From the NCBI RefSeq assembly GCF_016862395.1, contig NZ_BOMW01000036.1, positions 1 to 64,000 of the forward strand: DNA of 64,000 nt, in the 5' to 3' direction. The position numbers were made by a program, and so were the translations under genes. Source of the stretch: Actinoplanes siamensis. GTDB taxonomy: Bacteria > Actinomycetota > Actinomycetes > Mycobacteriales > Micromonosporaceae. Of the stretch, positions 51,641 to 59,314 are shown in pieces (position 1 is the stretch's first letter; every line of letters starts with the position of its first letter). Under the pieces are notes generated by a model. That model had not been told where the DNA came from. It ran no database searches and was given only the letters and a program-made list of their open reading frames with translations.

Positions 51641-52569
51641 CGCGTCTCCTCGTGCTTGAGCGGGTAGCCGTAGGCGCGCAGCATCGGCCCGCACACGGCG
51701 CCGACCAGCCGGCGCTGGGCCCCCGGGAGCGCGCGGGTCCAGGCGTCGTCGCGGCGCAGCGTCAGCCGGCCGACGGTGAAGCGCATCGGGTTGCCCGCGG
51801 CGCTGTGGCCGATGCCGAGGTTGGCCTGGCCCAGGCCGAGGAAGTCCAGGTCGCCGGGCTGCAGGGGGAGCCCGGCGAAGTCGGCCAGTCCGAGCAGACC
51901 GGCCCGCGGGTCGGCCAGGAACTCCTCGTAGCGGATCCGGCGGACCGGCGTCCCGCGGCGGGCGAGCAGGTCGAACGCGGCGTTGTGCGCGTTCCAGAGC
52001 AGCGCCGAGCGGATCGGGGGGTAGCGGGTCATCTCGTCGGCGCCGTCGGTCTCCGGCCGGGCCACCCGCTTGGTCCAGGAGTACGCGACGCCGCGGGCGT
52101 CCCGGACCACGTGCGCCACCCGCAGGTCCAGGCCGCCGGCCGCGCGCAGCACGTGGGCCAGCGCCGAGTGCTTGGAGGAGTCGACCACCAGCTGCGCGCC
52201 GGAGACCTCGGCGGCGGACCGGTAGAGCCGGGCGTAGTAGGCGGCGTACTCCCGGACCTCGTCGGACGGCCGGGCGGCGCCGGCGAGTCGCGGGATGTGC
52301 CTGGTCCGCTCCACCGCGCGGCGCAGCGCCTGCACCCGGTCGACGTCGACGTTCTCCCAGCCGTCGAAGGCGCTCTTGCCCACTCGCTGCCAGAAGTCGC
52401 ACCGGGAGAACCTCTCGCCGCAGCCGCAGCGCTCGTCGTCGCGCAGGTCCCGCTGCCACAGGTGGACGACCTCGCCGAGCGCGCAGACCCCGGGCAGCTC
52501 GCCGAGCAGTCTTTCGACGAGTGTAGTTCCGCTTCGCCCCAATCCACCCAGAAATAGCACTTCTGACAC
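51637..52569 (-). CDS. Sulfotransferase 1 (PAPS-dependent)
   Basis: Predicted to move sulfate from PAPS to a sugar hydroxyl. The 5'-phosphosulfate loop is FLGGLGRSGTTLVERLL at the N-terminus; LVVDSSKHSALAHVL and HVVRDARGVAYSW form the 3'-phosphate site (Arg and Ser). A Cys-rich segment CGCGERFSRC lies near residue 48. 310 residues, GTG start. It is divergent from the WecG-like gene and coupled to the GT2 gene. Confidence 0.88.
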   Translation of the reverse strand: MSEVLFLGGLGRSGTTLVERLLGELPGVCALGEVVHLWQRDLRDDERCGCGERFSRCDFWQRVGKSAFDGWENVDVDRVQALRRAVERTRHIPRLAGAARPSDEVREYAAYYARLYRSAAEVSGAQLVVDSSKHSALAHVLRAAGGLDLRVAHVVRDARGVAYSWTKRVARPETDGADEMTRYPPIRSALLWNAHNAAFDLLARRGTPVRRIRYEEFLADPRAGLLGLADFAGLPLQPGDLDFLGLGQANLGIGHSAAGNPMRFTVGRLTLRRDDAWTRALPGAQRRLVGAVCGPMLRAYGYPLKHEETR

Positions 52570-52631
52570 TTTGGTCCGCCTTCGCTCGTTTCGCTCTGGT
52601 AACGAGTGAAGCAGGCAAAAGGAGGCGTCAG

Positions 52632-53771
52632 GTGGTTATCGAGGCTTTCAACCGTGTGCACCTGGGCGGCACCGGTATCGACCGGATCACCGAGGACGAG
52701 GTGGTCGCGGTCGTCCGGGACGCTCTGGCGCACGGTCGCGGGGGCCGGATCATCACCCCGAACGTCGACATCCTGCGGCGCGCGTCGACCGATCCGGAGG
52801 CCCGCCGTCACCTGAACGACGCCGATCTGATCGTGGCCGACGGCATGCCGCTGATCTGGGCCAGTCGCCTGGGTGGCGAGCCCCTCCCGGAGCGGGTGGC
52901 CGGCAGCAGCCTGATCTGGACCCTCTCCGCGGGACTCGGGCGCGACAACCGCTCGATCTTCATCATCGGCGGCGCGCCGGCTTCCCGGACCATCGCTTCG
53001 GGCCGCCCGGACGCGCGCCCCCTCCCCACGGCACCCGCATCCAGAAGCACGCCGGCCGCGGATACCACGACGGAGAGGGCACCCGTCACCGAACTTTCGG
53101 CCGCGAGCGCGCCCGCCGCGCAGGGGCCCGCTGGAAGCGTGCCCGCCGCGCAGGCGTCCGCTGGAAGCGTGCCTGCCGCGCAGGCGTCCGCCGAGACGGC
53201 GCCGTCTCCCCGGGCGCGCGGCGGGAGCGCGCCGACCGGGACGGCGCCCGGAAGCGAATCCGCTGACGTTGCGGTTGCCGACACAGATCCCCGCACCGGC
53301 GAGGCGCGGGGTGGCGTGGTGACGGTGCGCGAGGCCCGCGCCTCGGGCGCGGTCCGCGCCGCGATGCGGCTCGCCACCGCGAATCCCGGCCTGCGCATCG
53401 CCGGCGCGATCAGCCCGCCGTTCGGTTTCGAGCAGGACGAGACGACGTACGCCGAGGTCTGCGCCCAAGTCGTCGAGGCCCGCCCGGACCTGGTCTTCGT
53501 CGGCCTGGGCTTCCCCAAGCAGGAGTCGGTGATCGAACGTCTCCGCCAGAACCTCCCGTCCACCTGGTTCGTCGGCTGCGGGGCGGCTGTCAACTTCGTC
53601 GCCGGCGACGTCCACCGGGCCCCGCGCTGGATGCAACGCACCGGCCTGGAGTGGGCCCACCGCCTCGGCGCCGAACCCCGCCGACTGGCCCGCCGTTACC
53701 TCCGCCACGACGCCCCCTACGCCCTCCGCCTGCTGGCCCGCGCCCCCCGCCGCCGCACCCTCCGGGGCTGA
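52632..53771 (+). CDS. WecG/TagA/CpsF-family glycosyltransferase with low-complexity insert
   Basis: GT26 enzyme; family members add ManNAc-type sugars to lipid-linked acceptors. The N-terminal part (FNRVHLGGTGIDRITEDEV, GRIITPNVDIL, DADLIVADGMPLIWASR with the catalytic Asp) and C-terminal part (FVGLGFPKQE, STWFVGCGAAVNFVAGDV) are conserved. Between IFIIGGAP (about 113) and MRLATANPGLRIAGAISPP (about 244) there is an extra stretch of some 120 residues rich in Ala, Pro, Ser and Thr, with three 10-residue repeats. Normal members are about 240-260 residues; this one is 379. GTG chosen from the frame; a longer N-terminus is not supported. Confidence 0.87.
   Translation: MVIEAFNRVHLGGTGIDRITEDEVVAVVRDALAHGRGGRIITPNVDILRRASTDPEARRHLNDADLIVADGMPLIWASRLGGEPLPERVAGSSLIWTLSAGLGRDNRSIFIIGGAPASRTIASGRPDARPLPTAPASRSTPAADTTTERAPVTELSAASAPAAQGPAGSVPAAQASAGSVPAAQASAETAPSPRARGGSAPTGTAPGSESADVAVADTDPRTGEARGGVVTVREARASGAVRAAMRLATANPGLRIAGAISPPFGFEQDETTYAEVCAQVVEARPDLVFVGLGFPKQESVIERLRQNLPSTWFVGCGAAVNFVAGDVHRAPRWMQRTGLEWAHRLGAEPRRLARRYLRHDAPYALRLLARAPRRRTLRG
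53111..53200 (+). repeat. 30-bp tandem repeat in glycosyltransferase insert
   Basis: Three copies of GCCCGCCGCGCAGGCGTCCG plus CTGGAAGCGT (with small changes) at 53111, 53141 and 53171, encoding PAAQASAGSV-type repeats. Confidence 0.85.
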
Positions 53772-54094
53772 CCCGCCGGCCGGCTGTGCGAGGTGTCTCG
53801 GAGGTGCTGAGGGGCCCACGAGCGCCAGCCGGCTCCGCAAGTCGCGCCGCCAGCCGTCCGTCGGCCGGGCCGCGCGTCGTGCACAGGTGGGTCCGTGCCG
53901 CGTCCGGTGGGCCGGTGTCGCGCCCGAGCGGGTTGGCGCCGGGCCTGGGGCCGGTGGCGTCCGGTGGGCCGGCGTCGCCTGGTGGTCCGGTGTCGCCTGG
54001 TGGGCTGGCGTTGCCGCCGGGGTCGGCGTCTCGTGGTGGCTCGGCGTTGCGTGTTCCGGTGGGCCGGGCGGGGGCGCTGAAGTGGGAGGGCTGG
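53772..54094. other. Convergent intergenic region, no gene supported
   Basis: Between the WecG-like gene and the DUF4262 gene. Long open frames cross it, but their Gly/Pro/Ser content follows from simple GC-rich repeats. An 18-bp tandem array fills 53963-54052. Confidence 0.55.
53963..54052. repeat. 18-bp tandem repeat, five copies
   Basis: GGTGGGCCGGCGTCGCCT, GGTGGTCCGGTGTCGCCT, GGTGGGCTGGCGTTGCCG, a more diverged copy, and GGTGGCTCGGCGTTGCGT lie end to end. A related GGTGGGCCGGTGTCGC occurs at about 53906. Confidence 0.75.
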
Positions 54095-54637
54095 TCATGG
54101 GGTGGGGCCGCCTCGGCCGGTCCCGGTGCGGCGGCCTCGCGGGCCGGCCAAGCGGCGTGGCGCGTGGCAACGGACCAGCTCGGCCGACGGCGCGTCGATC
54201 AGCGGCTGCCGGTACTCCACCGCCGGATAGTCCTCCTGCCACGGGAACCGGTCCTCCGGGTCGGGCCAGACGAGCTGCTGCAACTGGAGCCGCTCCCGCC
54301 CGTACCGGGCCAGCGCCGCCCCCGGCCACAGGTCGGCGGTGGGCGCGCCGGTCAGCACCACCACCTCCTGGTCCACGATCAGATCGGCGACGCGCCGGCC
54401 GTGCCGGAAGCGGGCACCCTCCTCGTGGACCCGGGCGGCGACCTCGTTGAGCAACTGGTGCGCGAGGTCCGGCGGCAACCCGGCGATGATCAGCTCCGGC
54501 CGGGCGGCGGCGGTCAGGCCGACCGTGTACGCGAACGGGACGGCGTCGGCGGGATCCTCGTCGGAGGGCAGCACGTGCACCACGGCCCAGCCGAACCGCT
54601 GGATGATCTCGGTCTGGTCACGGAAGAAGTCGGACAT
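54095..54637 (-). CDS. DUF4262 domain protein
   Basis: 180 residues. The N-terminal part (QRFGWAVVHVLPSDEDPADA, FAYTVGLTAAARPELIIAGL, AHQLLNEVAARV) matches DUF4262, a widespread family of unknown function. The tail is basic (RRLAGPRGRRTGTGRGG). ATG chosen because the DUF starts right after it; longer upstream frame crosses a divergent promoter. It has no obvious link to polysaccharide synthesis. Confidence 0.8.
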   Translation of the reverse strand: MSDFFRDQTEIIQRFGWAVVHVLPSDEDPADAVPFAYTVGLTAAARPELIIAGLPPDLAHQLLNEVAARVHEEGARFRHGRRVADLIVDQEVVVLTGAPTADLWPGAALARYGRERLQLQQLVWPDPEDRFPWQEDYPAVEYRQPLIDAPSAELVRCHAPRRLAGPRGRRTGTGRGGPTP

Positions 54638-54710
54638 CGTGGGACCCCCAGGAAAGTAGGCGCCCCCACTATGGAACAGGTGTACGACACTTTTCGGGAC
54701 GATAACCAAG

Positions 54711-54724
54711 ACGTACGTACGTAC
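54711..54724. promoter_or_regulatory. ACGT-repeat palindrome in divergent promoter
   Basis: ACGTACGTACGTAC between the divergent DUF4262 and VOC genes, in a less GC-rich stretch (GATAACCAAG before, TGTTAAAGTC after). It may be a site for a TetR- or MarR-like regulator encoded elsewhere. Confidence 0.35.
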
Positions 54725-54739
54725 TGTTAAAGTCATGGG

Positions 54740-55177
54740 ATGACCATCCTCGGCCTGCACCATGTGCAGCTGCTCATCCCGCCCGGCGGCGAAGCCGTCG
54801 CGCGGGCCTTCTACGGCGGCGTCCTGGGCATGACCGAGGTGGCGAAGCCGCCGGTCCTGGCCGCCCGGGGCGGCTGCTGGTTCCGCGCGGGCGGCTGGGA
54901 GGTCCACCTGAGCCCGGTTCCCGGCTTCGCGCCGGCCCGCAAGTCCCACCCCGGCGTGCTGGTCGGCGACCTCGACGCCCTGGCCGCGATGCTGCGGGCC
55001 GCCGGCCACCCGGTCGAGTGGGATCCCCACTTCCCGGGCCACCGGCGGCTCTACTCGGCGGACGGGCACGGCAACCGCCTGGAGTTCCTGCAGCGGAACC
55101 AGCCCTGCCTCGCGGATCACAGGGGGCTTCGGCCTCAGGTGGCCGGCGTGCTCCGCGAGACGGACCCTACGGATTGA
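54740..55177 (+). CDS. VOC-superfamily (glyoxalase/bleomycin-resistance-like) protein
   Basis: 145 residues, a single pair of beta-alpha-beta-beta-beta units: LGLHHVQLLIPPG with a metal-ligand His, ARAFYGGVLGMTEV, and DGHGNRLEFLQ with the Glu ligand. VOC proteins include dioxygenases, isomerases and resistance proteins; the substrate cannot be named. Its 3' end overlaps the convergent glycoside hydrolase gene by 11 bp. Confidence 0.83.
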   Translation: MTILGLHHVQLLIPPGGEAVARAFYGGVLGMTEVAKPPVLAARGGCWFRAGGWEVHLSPVPGFAPARKSHPGVLVGDLDALAAMLRAAGHPVEWDPHFPGHRRLYSADGHGNRLEFLQRNQPCLADHRGLRPQVAGVLRETDPTD

Positions 55178-56165
55178 AGTAGGGATCCTTGGCAAGTGAG
55201 TAGAAGGCCCGGAACGCCTGATCATCCCCGGTCAGCTGAAACTGCTGATTCGGCCCGTTCCCCTCCGGATCGGACTCGAAGTAGGCGACCGCCTTGATCT
55301 GCCGATTCACCTTGAACGTCCGCTCCGCGTCCTTGAGCCAGGCCGCCCGGTTCGCCGACCCCCACGCCTTCGCCACACCGAACTCGCCGATGATGATCGG
55401 TTTCGGCCGCTGCCCCGCCCACTGCAGGAAGGGTCCCATCAGCTCGCCGATCGGCTGGAACAGCGCCCCGGCATAGACGTCCACGCAGGTCCAGTCCACC
55501 TGGTCGTCCCCCGGGTAGAAGGCCGGCGCGTCGCCGCGGATGAAGCCCTCGGCGGTCGGGCACCACACCCAGGACGCGTTCCCGGTCCCCTCCTGGCGGA
55601 ATATCTCCCGGACGTACTTCCAGGCCGCGATGTAGTCCGGGCCGGACCACATGGTGGCCCGCAGGTTCGGCCGGTCCATCTCCCAGCGCATCCGCAGCAG
55701 CACCGGCCTGCCGATCTCGCGGATCGCGTGGGCCTGCTGGCGGATCAGCCGGTCGTGCTCGCCGTCCAGGATGGACCGGTTGTCGCCGGTCGCCCAGCTG
55801 ATCATCAGTGACTGCCCCTGGGCGAGGAACTCCCGGTCCGACGAGGTGCCGACCATCTGCTCGAACCGGCGGTAGGTGTTCAGGATGTCCAGCCGCCGGC
55901 CCAGCGACGTCTCGAGCGAGCCGACCGCCTCCAGCCGGCCCACGTGGGTCAACTCCTCCGGCTTGATCCACGCGCCGACGTACGCCCCCTTCGCCGGCGG
56001 CGCGAACGGCCCGGCGTCGAACGGTCCGTCCTGCACCGCGAGGGCCTTCGGCCGCCCGGAGAGATCCGGTGCGGGCGGTGGGCTCGGCCTCTCGCGCTTG
56101 TCCTCACCACAGGCCGATACGATCAGCAGTACGCCGACCAGCACGCCGACGAGCGCCCTACGCAT
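55167..56165 (-). CDS. GH26-like glycoside hydrolase lipoprotein
   Basis: Extracellular, lipid-anchored (VGVLLIVSACGED lipobox) TIM-barrel protein of 332 residues. LLRMRWEMDRPN gives the acid/base Glu and KPIIIGEFGVAKAWG the nucleophile Glu expected in GH26 beta-mannanase-like enzymes; WVWCPTAEG and WTCVDVYAG are aromatic substrate-site segments. It sits at the 3' end of the polysaccharide operon and overlaps the methyltransferase stop, so it may trim the polymer made by this cluster. Confidence 0.82.
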   Translation of the reverse strand: MRRALVGVLVGVLLIVSACGEDKRERPSPPPAPDLSGRPKALAVQDGPFDAGPFAPPAKGAYVGAWIKPEELTHVGRLEAVGSLETSLGRRLDILNTYRRFEQMVGTSSDREFLAQGQSLMISWATGDNRSILDGEHDRLIRQQAHAIREIGRPVLLRMRWEMDRPNLRATMWSGPDYIAAWKYVREIFRQEGTGNASWVWCPTAEGFIRGDAPAFYPGDDQVDWTCVDVYAGALFQPIGELMGPFLQWAGQRPKPIIIGEFGVAKAWGSANRAAWLKDAERTFKVNRQIKAVAYFESDPEGNGPNQQFQLTGDDQAFRAFYSLAKDPYFNP

Positions 56166-56895
56166 GGACCCGCCGCGCCGTGTACAGCACGTTCACGGCG
56201 TACCCGTCGGTGCCCGGCAGCCGCCGCGCCGCCGCGTCCGCCAGCCGGGCCAGCCGGTTCTCGTGCAGCGACGGCGTGAGCATGGAGAACCCGCGCCGCT
56301 CCACGATCTCGAAGCCGTGCCGGTCCAGCAGCGCCGCCACCTCCTCGTGGGACAGTTCGGCGAACCAGCGCTCGCCGCGGTGCCGCCGCGCCCGCAGGTG
56401 CCGCAGCGAGCCGGCGTTGCCGTGGTTCTCCACCACGAGCAGCCCCGAGCCGCGGTGCGGCAGCGCCTTGGCGGCGAACGCGAGCGCCCGGTCGCGGACC
56501 GTCTCGTGCACGTTGAGCAGCAGCCGGAAGATCGTCACGATCGCCGGGAAGCCGGCCGCCACCGGCGCCGGGACCGGCCCGTCGGTGGCCACCTGGTGCC
56601 AGTACGCCCGGGACCCCACCTCGGCCGCCTTGGTCATCATCTCGGCCGAGGTGTCGTAGCCGTGCGCCTCGCGGACCAGCCCGTGCAGGGTCCGGATGGC
56701 CCGGCCGGTGCCGCAGGCGAAGTCGTGCTGAACCGGCGGGTGCTGCCCCTCGAACTCACGGCGGACCAGGCCGCGCAGGTAGTCACGCTGCCGCTCGCTG
56801 ATCCGGCTCGCGTAACTGTCCGGCGCGTACGTCACCGACTCGTACTTCTCGACCGCCTCCGTGTCCCGGAACACCTCGGTGTAATCGCTGGTCAA
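56158..56895 (-). CDS. Class I SAM-dependent methyltransferase
   Basis: 245 residues. HDFACGTGRAIRTL is motif I; GYDTSAEMMTKA is motif II; GLLVVENHGN lies near motif IV. The start is taken as TTG overlapping the flippase stop (TTGA) with AGGAGG 4 nt before it; a GTG seven codons in is an alternative. Location inside the cluster suggests O-methylation of a sugar or lipid carrier intermediate, but the substrate is not visible. Confidence 0.8.
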   Translation of the reverse strand: MTSDYTEVFRDTEAVEKYESVTYAPDSYASRISERQRDYLRGLVRREFEGQHPPVQHDFACGTGRAIRTLHGLVREAHGYDTSAEMMTKAAEVGSRAYWHQVATDGPVPAPVAAGFPAIVTIFRLLLNVHETVRDRALAFAAKALPHRGSGLLVVENHGNAGSLRHLRARRHRGERWFAELSHEEVAALLDRHGFEIVERRGFSMLTPSLHENRLARLADAAARRLPGTDGYAVNVLYTARRVHA

Positions 56896-58439
56896 CTCGC
56901 CTCCTGGGTCTTTCGTCGGGTGAACGCGCCGAGTTCGAGCCGGCCGCGCAGCAGCCAGGCGCCGGCGCAGAAGGCCGGAGCCGCCACCACGGTGGCCACC
57001 GCCAGGACGGCCGGCCCGTCCCCGGCCAGGGCGGTCACCGCCCAGGGCAGCACGCCGAAGCAGCCGATCGACAGCAGCGCGGCGGCCCGGGTCCCCGGGC
57101 CGAACGGGTGCAGGCGGGCGCCGCGGAACACCTGGGTCAGCGGCAGCAGATTGTTGGCGACCATCGCGCCGGCCAGGCCGACGGCCGCGCCGAGCGCGCC
57201 CCATCGCGGGATCAACAGCACATCCAGGCCGATCGTGACGGCCAGGGCGATCAGCACGTTGCCGAGGTTCAGCGAGGTGCGCCCGGCCATCGCCAGCACC
57301 ATGTCGACCATGCCGCAGCCGGTGGCGACCAGCATGGCGGCGGCGAGCAGCCGGACCACAGGCGTCCCGGCGGTGTATCCGGCGCCGAACAGCCGCAGAT
57401 AGGCCGGGGCGAACAGGATCACCAGCAGGCTCACCGGCCACGTGACCAGCACCAGCCAGCCGGTGGCGACCTGGTAGAGCCGGTTGGCGGCGGCCCGGTC
57501 GCCGGTGCTCAGCGCCTCGGCCAGCCGGGGCTGCACGGACTGGGAGATGCCCTGGTTGGCGAACTGGATCAGGATCACGAACCGGCCGGCCACCGCGTAG
57601 ACGGCTGCCGCGCCGAGCCCGCCGAGCGCGGCGACCAGCAGCACGTCGACCCGCTGCAGCGCGAGCTGGGCCACCGCGGCGAGCGCACGCGGGCCGGTGA
57701 ACCGCCAGAAGTCGCGGCGCAGCCGGTCCCGTTCGGCCGGCTCGCTGGTCGCGCCAGGGGGGCGGCCGGCCAGGTAGGCGCGGCGGGCCGCGTACCCGGC
57801 GAGGATTGCCACCGGGAGGTAGGGCGCGGCCCAGGCCAGTGCGAGGATCGGTAGCGAAGCGGCCGTCCAGAGGGTCGCCACCCCGGCCGCGCTCACCGCG
57901 AGCAGTTGCAGCGCGCTGCGCAGCACCCGGTCCAGCAGCACCGTGGGCCGCATCGAGCGGTACCCGCGGGTGATCGTGAGCAGCACGTCGGTGAGCGCCT
58001 GCAGCGGAATGAACAGGGCCAGCACGCGCAGGCCCGTGGTGTGCGAACCGGCCGCCGCCGGCGCGTCGTGCGCGGTGAGCGCCGCGAGTCGGGGCGCGGC
58101 GACCCACACCGCTGCGGCCAGGACCAGGGAGAACACCACGACGGGGAGCAGGCCGGCGCGCAGGCAGGGCCCGAGCAGGTGATCACGGCCGGTCGCGCGC
58201 AACCGGGCCGGCCAGTACACCAGCCCGGTGTTGGTACCGAGCTTGGCCAGCCCGCCGGCCAGCACGAACGCGGCGGTGGCGGCGAAGAACGCGCCGGCCT
58301 CGGCGGCGCCCAGCGTGCGGGCGGCCACCCAGGTCACCACCACGCCGGTGCCCCCGGCCAGGGCGGAGCCGGCCATGTTGGCCAGCCCGCCGCGGGCCAC
58401 GCCGCGGGTGCCGGGGCCGGCCAGTGAGCCGGCAGTCAC
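56892..58439 (-). CDS. Wzx-type polysaccharide flippase (MATE/MVF fold)
   Basis: 515-residue membrane protein with about 12-14 TM helices, predicted to flip lipid-linked repeat units. Typical features are GLANMAGSALAGGTGVVVTW at the N-terminus, TRGYRSMRPTVLLDRVLRSA, and QRVDVLLVAALGGLGAAAVY. GTG overlaps the second sulfotransferase stop (GTGA) and its own stop overlaps the methyltransferase start, so the run is tightly coupled. Confidence 0.86.
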   Translation of the reverse strand: MTAGSLAGPGTRGVARGGLANMAGSALAGGTGVVVTWVAARTLGAAEAGAFFAATAAFVLAGGLAKLGTNTGLVYWPARLRATGRDHLLGPCLRAGLLPVVVFSLVLAAAVWVAAPRLAALTAHDAPAAAGSHTTGLRVLALFIPLQALTDVLLTITRGYRSMRPTVLLDRVLRSALQLLAVSAAGVATLWTAASLPILALAWAAPYLPVAILAGYAARRAYLAGRPPGATSEPAERDRLRRDFWRFTGPRALAAVAQLALQRVDVLLVAALGGLGAAAVYAVAGRFVILIQFANQGISQSVQPRLAEALSTGDRAAANRLYQVATGWLVLVTWPVSLLVILFAPAYLRLFGAGYTAGTPVVRLLAAAMLVATGCGMVDMVLAMAGRTSLNLGNVLIALAVTIGLDVLLIPRWGALGAAVGLAGAMVANNLLPLTQVFRGARLHPFGPGTRAAALLSIGCFGVLPWAVTALAGDGPAVLAVATVVAAPAFCAGAWLLRGRLELGAFTRRKTQEAS

Positions 58440-59314
58440 CGGTGGCGCCAGATCGGGACGTGCCCCAGCCAGCCGCGCAGCGCCTCGTCGTGGGTCCGGT
58501 AGTAGGCCACCAGGTCGCGGCGCAGCTGCTGATCCATGTCGGACTGACGGGGCCGGGCGTTGTGCCGTTCGAACGCCGGGCGCTCCAGCGTGGACGGCAG
58601 TCCGAGGAACGCGCAGACCTCGTCGTAGACCGGTTCCGGGTCGGTGAAGAAGCGCTCGCTCTCCACCACGTGGATGCGTTCGCGGCCGACGTGCTGGGCC
58701 ATCACGCTGAGGTAGCGGGCGTACTCGCCGCGGGCCCGGTAGGCGTGGTGCTGGTGGGCGAAGCTGTAGTAGGCCGGGTCGGCGGCCAGCCGCTCCTCCT
58801 GCCGGTGCAGGCGGGCCGGCTCCAGGGCGAGCGCGGCCCAGAAGTCCCGCTCGGTCTCGAAACCTCTGGCGACCTCGTGGTGGTGCTGCGAGTAGGCGCG
58901 CTCCACCGGGTCCCGGACCAGGACCACGAGCTTGGCGTACGGCAGGTCGTGCGCGATCCGGGCCACCGCCTGCGGGTGGTACATGTAGTACGGGCTGGAC
59001 TCGAAGGTCTGCGCCGGCACGCCGTACCGCTCGGCCACCTTCTCCGCCGACCGCCGGGCCGGGAAGTGCGCCCGGTACCAGTCGATCCCGCGGTGGTACG
59101 ACGTGTCGAAGTAGTGCACACCCTTGTGGAACACCGCCTTGAGCACCATCGGGTGGGCGGCCAGCGCCCGGTACAGCGAGGTGGTGCCGCAGCGCTGGCC
59201 GCCGCAGATCAGGAAGGACGGCAGCATCCGCTGGTCCGCGGTGAGCCGGCCGTACGAGCGGGAGCCCAGATGCACCACCCGTTTCATCGGGGCGGGCAGG
59301 TTGCGGACGTTCAT
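58436..59314 (-). CDS. Sulfotransferase 2 (heparan-sulfate-type)
   Basis: 292 residues. FLICGGQRCGTTSLYRAL is the PAPS 5'-phosphosulfate loop; KLVVLVRDPVERAYSQHHHE is the 3'-phosphate site with Arg and Ser, in the style of N-deacetylase/sulfotransferases. HKGVHYFDTSYHRGIDWYR is the usual acidic/aromatic acceptor region. Only distantly like the other sulfotransferase in the cluster, so they probably act on different positions. ATG directly follows the TAG of the kinase gene. Confidence 0.9.
   Translation of the reverse strand: MNVRNLPAPMKRVVHLGSRSYGRLTADQRMLPSFLICGGQRCGTTSLYRALAAHPMVLKAVFHKGVHYFDTSYHRGIDWYRAHFPARRSAEKVAERYGVPAQTFESSPYYMYHPQAVARIAHDLPYAKLVVLVRDPVERAYSQHHHEVARGFETERDFWAALALEPARLHRQEERLAADPAYYSFAHQHHAYRARGEYARYLSVMAQHVGRERIHVVESERFFTDPEPVYDEVCAFLGLPSTLERPAFERHNARPRQSDMDQQLRRDLVAYYRTHDEALRGWLGHVPIWRHR

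Noticed and set aside
53651..54730. 359-residue plus-strand ORF with collagen-like Gly-Pro-Ser runs
   Set aside because: Overlaps the WecG-like gene in another frame and the DUF4262 gene antisense; the pattern follows from an 18-bp DNA repeat.
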